From assembly GCA_051747265.1 (NCBI GenBank), contig JBNJFY010000003.1, forward strand, positions 1-64,000: DNA of 64,000 nucleotides, written 5' to 3'. Below the pieces are notes generated by a model. The model saw only the letters and a list, made by a program, of their open reading frames with translations, searched no databases and was not told the DNA's origin. Positions 62,002-64,000 of this stretch are shown piece by piece. The DNA is from JBNJFY01 sp051747265 (GTDB lineage: Bacteria > Bacteroidota > Rhodothermia > Balneolales > Balneolaceae). How positions within the stretch are numbered: position 1 is the stretch's first letter; every line of letters begins with the position of its first letter. Position numbers and translations under genes: made by a program.

Positions 62002-63717
62002 ATGTACGAGCACTATCCCAAATGGGCACAGGAGTTTGCCAAGAAATATCTGAGTCGCACCATTAATCAGTTTTTACTACATGGCAACGTACATGATCTG
62101 GTGCCGTTGAAAACCGGTGAGGATCGCACAGAATTCATGCGACTGAAGAAGTTTTTAGCGGATGAATTCTTTGGCGCGCGAGATTACGTGCTGTTTTATG
62201 ATCGTTCGGCCGGCATTTATTTTCGGGATAAAGAAACACAAAAGGATTTTAATCGCGCGGTAGCCGGTCGTGATTCGTTGATTGGGACCGAATACGCCAA
62301 GAAGATGCCTAAAGATCCGGTACGTTGTTTTTCCATTTTAGAGCAGTATTTCCGATCGCGCATTGATCAGGGCAAAAGTATTGCTTGCATTATTGACTAC
62401 GCCGAAACCATTGTACCCATGAACGAAGCCGGATCCACGGGAACCGAGGATCGGAACGCTTTAGTAGCCTTATCCAAATGGGCGCATGATCCCATGTTTT
62501 TAGCCGCTGATTTTACGGTGACCATGGTTACGGAGAATTTAGCGGATTTAAATCGCAATTTGATCCAAAATCCCTATACCACGGAAATTCGGATTAAACT
62601 GCCTAACCAATGGGAGCGACATACCTTTTTACAGGAAGAAACACGGGCATCCAATTGGGAAACTATCTCTGAAATTCCAACCGAAATTGTTGCTCAACAG
62701 ACCGCGGGGTTGAACTGCATCAACTTACGCAGCATCGTGGCTCATGCCCGGGAAAATCAAACGCCTATCAGCTATGATCAGCTTAGTGCCAGTAAGAAAG
62801 AGTTGATCGAAGATGAGGCGTACGGTCTGCTGGAATTTATTGAAACAGACTTTACGCTTGATGATGTGGCTGGGCACGGTGAGGTAAAAACGCACTTGCG
62901 GAGCGCGGTGGCCGCATTAAAACAGGGCCGCCAGGATGTGTTACCCATGGGATATTTGGTCTGTGGCCCGGTGGGAACCGGTAAAACATTCATGGTTACC
63001 TGTTTCTCGGGGGAAGTCGGTATTCCCATGGTGAAACTGAAAAACTTCCGTAGTCAATGGCAAGGTGTTACCGAGGGTAATTTGGAGAAAATTCTGTCCC
63101 TGCTAAAAGCCATGGCTCCGGTAGCGGTGATGATTGATGAGGCTGATGCCTACCTGGGGGATCGGGATGCCTCGGGGGATAGCGGGGTATCCAGCCGGGT
63201 ATTTACGCAGATTGCCACTTTTATGAGTGATACGGCCAATCGAGGTCGCATCATCTGGTTTCTAATGACCGCCCGTCCTGATTTGATGCCCATTGACTTA
63301 AAGCGTCAAGGGCGTGCCGAAGAGCATTTAGCGCTTTTTCATCCCACCACCGAAGAGGATCGGGTAGAGCTGTTTGAAGCTATGAAGCGCAAGACCGGTT
63401 TGGTGATGACTAAAAATGAGATTCCCAAAGCGATTAAAGATGGATCCAAACCGATGTCCGGAGCGGATATGGAAGCGGCCTTAACCCGAGCTAAATTCCG
63501 CGCCGCGGCCCAAGATAAACAGCGGGTATCGCCAGAAGTGCTGGATGCAGCTTTAGAAGATTTTCTGCCTCCTACCTATCCCGAAGAGGTAGAGCTGCAA
63601 ACACTATCTGCAGTGATTGAATGCACATCCAAAGACTTACTACCCAAGAAATACGCCAATATGGATCGCGGTGAGATCATGAATCGAATCGATGAACTGC
63701 GTTTACGGATTCGGTAA
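62002..63717 (+). CDS. AAA ATPase with degenerate first ATPase domain
   Basis: 571 residues. The C-terminal classical AAA domain (about 282-520) has Walker A GPVGTGKT (322-329), Walker B VAVMIDEAD (374-382), a sensor-1 stretch FLMTARPDLMP and arginines in KRQGRAEEH. Residues 1-270 look like a second ATPase fold that has lost Walker A. It keeps a Walker-B-like SIACIIDYAETIVP (126-139) and sensor-like FTVTMVTENLADL. This build resembles Ycf46-type AAA proteins. It has no membrane segment. It lies 42 bp after the CNNM gene at the end of the PspA run. The substrate is unknown; a remodeller of PspA filaments is a hypothesis. Confidence 0.8.
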   Translation: MYEHYPKWAQEFAKKYLSRTINQFLLHGNVHDLVPLKTGEDRTEFMRLKKFLADEFFGARDYVLFYDRSAGIYFRDKETQKDFNRAVAGRDSLIGTEYAKKMPKDPVRCFSILEQYFRSRIDQGKSIACIIDYAETIVPMNEAGSTGTEDRNALVALSKWAHDPMFLAADFTVTMVTENLADLNRNLIQNPYTTEIRIKLPNQWERHTFLQEETRASNWETISEIPTEIVAQQTAGLNCINLRSIVAHARENQTPISYDQLSASKKELIEDEAYGLLEFIETDFTLDDVAGHGEVKTHLRSAVAALKQGRQDVLPMGYLVCGPVGTGKTFMVTCFSGEVGIPMVKLKNFRSQWQGVTEGNLEKILSLLKAMAPVAVMIDEADAYLGDRDASGDSGVSSRVFTQIATFMSDTANRGRIIWFLMTARPDLMPIDLKRQGRAEEHLALFHPTTEEDRVELFEAMKRKTGLVMTKNEIPKAIKDGSKPMSGADMEAALTRAKFRAAAQDKQRVSPEVLDAALEDFLPPTYPEEVELQTLSAVIECTSKDLLPKKYANMDRGEIMNRIDELRLRIR

Positions 63718-63725
63718 AGAAACAC

Positions 63726-63748
63726 GTAGGCCGGGCTGGCAGCCTGAC
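63726..63748 (+). repeat. REP-like hairpin, copy 1
   Basis: GTAGGCCGGGCTGGCAGCCT followed by GAC starts with the GTAG tetranucleotide typical of REP elements mobilised by RAYT transposases. It folds into an imperfect stem (GCCGGGCT with AGCCTGAC). It begins 8 bp after the AAA gene stop and may act as its transcript end. Confidence 0.55.
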
Positions 63749-63926
63749 TATTAGACAATGCCGAGTACTTCCGTCTGTTTCAAGTGTGTAACCTTCATAT
63801 TATTAATCCTCAGATAGGTTGATATGGCTAACCATACGGCATACTTTGGGTGACCTGCTAGACATTAACCGATAAATATGCAGGCTCTTTTAAATCTAAT
63901 GGTAAAATTTGTGCATAGTTCATACA

Positions 63927-63949
63927 GTCGGGCAAGCTGCCCGACCTAC
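63927..63949 (-). repeat. REP-like hairpin, copy 2 (inverted)
   Basis: On the minus strand it reads GTAGGTCGGGCAGCTTGCCC then GAC, with a perfect 7-bp stem GTCGGGC/GCCCGAC and a 5-nt loop. It faces copy 1 across 178 bp, forming a BIME-like inverted pair. The remaining ~280 bp to the window edge shows no gene. Confidence 0.65.
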
Positions 63950-64000
63950 GGGTGTTGGTTAATGCGTTGACGATGGCAATGTCTTTGAGCCATCCTGCCA

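Overview
The window reads as a chromosomal segment of a Gram-negative bacterium of the FCB group, most likely Balneolota/Rhodothermota (the phylum is inferred from gene content, not from a marker tree). Outer-membrane biogenesis genes (bamA with three skp/ompH copies next to uppS), many lipoprotein and periplasmic signal peptides, DUF4412, DUF7033-like and split 5'-nucleotidase proteins, weak Shine-Dalgarno use and moderate GC all point that way. About 58 genes are well supported. I see no rRNA, tRNA, CRISPR array, prophage or intact insertion sequence.

Layout. 1-407: two ~92-bp direct repeats with twin hairpins. 408-3580 (-): a GT-C type membrane glycosyltransferase, an RsbW-like anti-sigma kinase and glutamate dehydrogenase. 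3856-11794 (+): a divergent PiT-type transporter, an NlpC/P60 peptidase, an HNH protein, a polysaccharide deacetylase, a DUF4412 protein, a 5'-nucleotidase split over two genes and a membrane metallophosphoesterase. A 213-bp MITE-like element (11800-12012) follows. 12077-17357: a YyaL-type thioredoxin-fold protein (-), ndk, a NamZ-like muramidase and a degenerate histidine kinase. 17369-26637: rlmB (-), then a (+) run with small membrane proteins, a glycerophosphodiesterase, pyrG, a Nudix protein, an amidohydrolase and nadE.

26731-37022 (+) is an envelope-building run: mltD-like lytic transglycosylase, C-terminal processing protease, PHP phosphoesterase, ribH, uppS, bamA and three skp-like chaperones, closed by a strong terminator. 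A VWA protein (-) and rnhB (+) follow. 38946-50661 (-) is a tightly packed run of eleven genes: recA-recX-AI-2E transporter-LD-carboxypeptidase-purN-purH-mreB-mreC-mreD-mrdA-rodA. It joins DNA repair and purine synthesis to the complete rod-shape elongation machine. Upstream of it lies a tryptophan-catabolism pair (tryptophan 2,3-dioxygenase and kynureninase).

52872-57352 holds tatD, a membrane J-protein, pdxB and a pyrimidine-nucleoside phosphorylase. The most interesting block is 57460-63717 (+): PspA, a second shorter protein that is recognisably the C-terminal half of PspA, a two-TM coiled-coil protein, an enoyl-CoA hydratase, a CNNM/CorC-type CBS membrane protein and an AAA ATPase with a degenerate first ATPase domain. 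PspA belongs to the ESCRT-III superfamily, so this looks like a candidate membrane-remodelling or envelope-stress module with its own AAA partner. The window ends with a pair of inverted REP-like hairpins.
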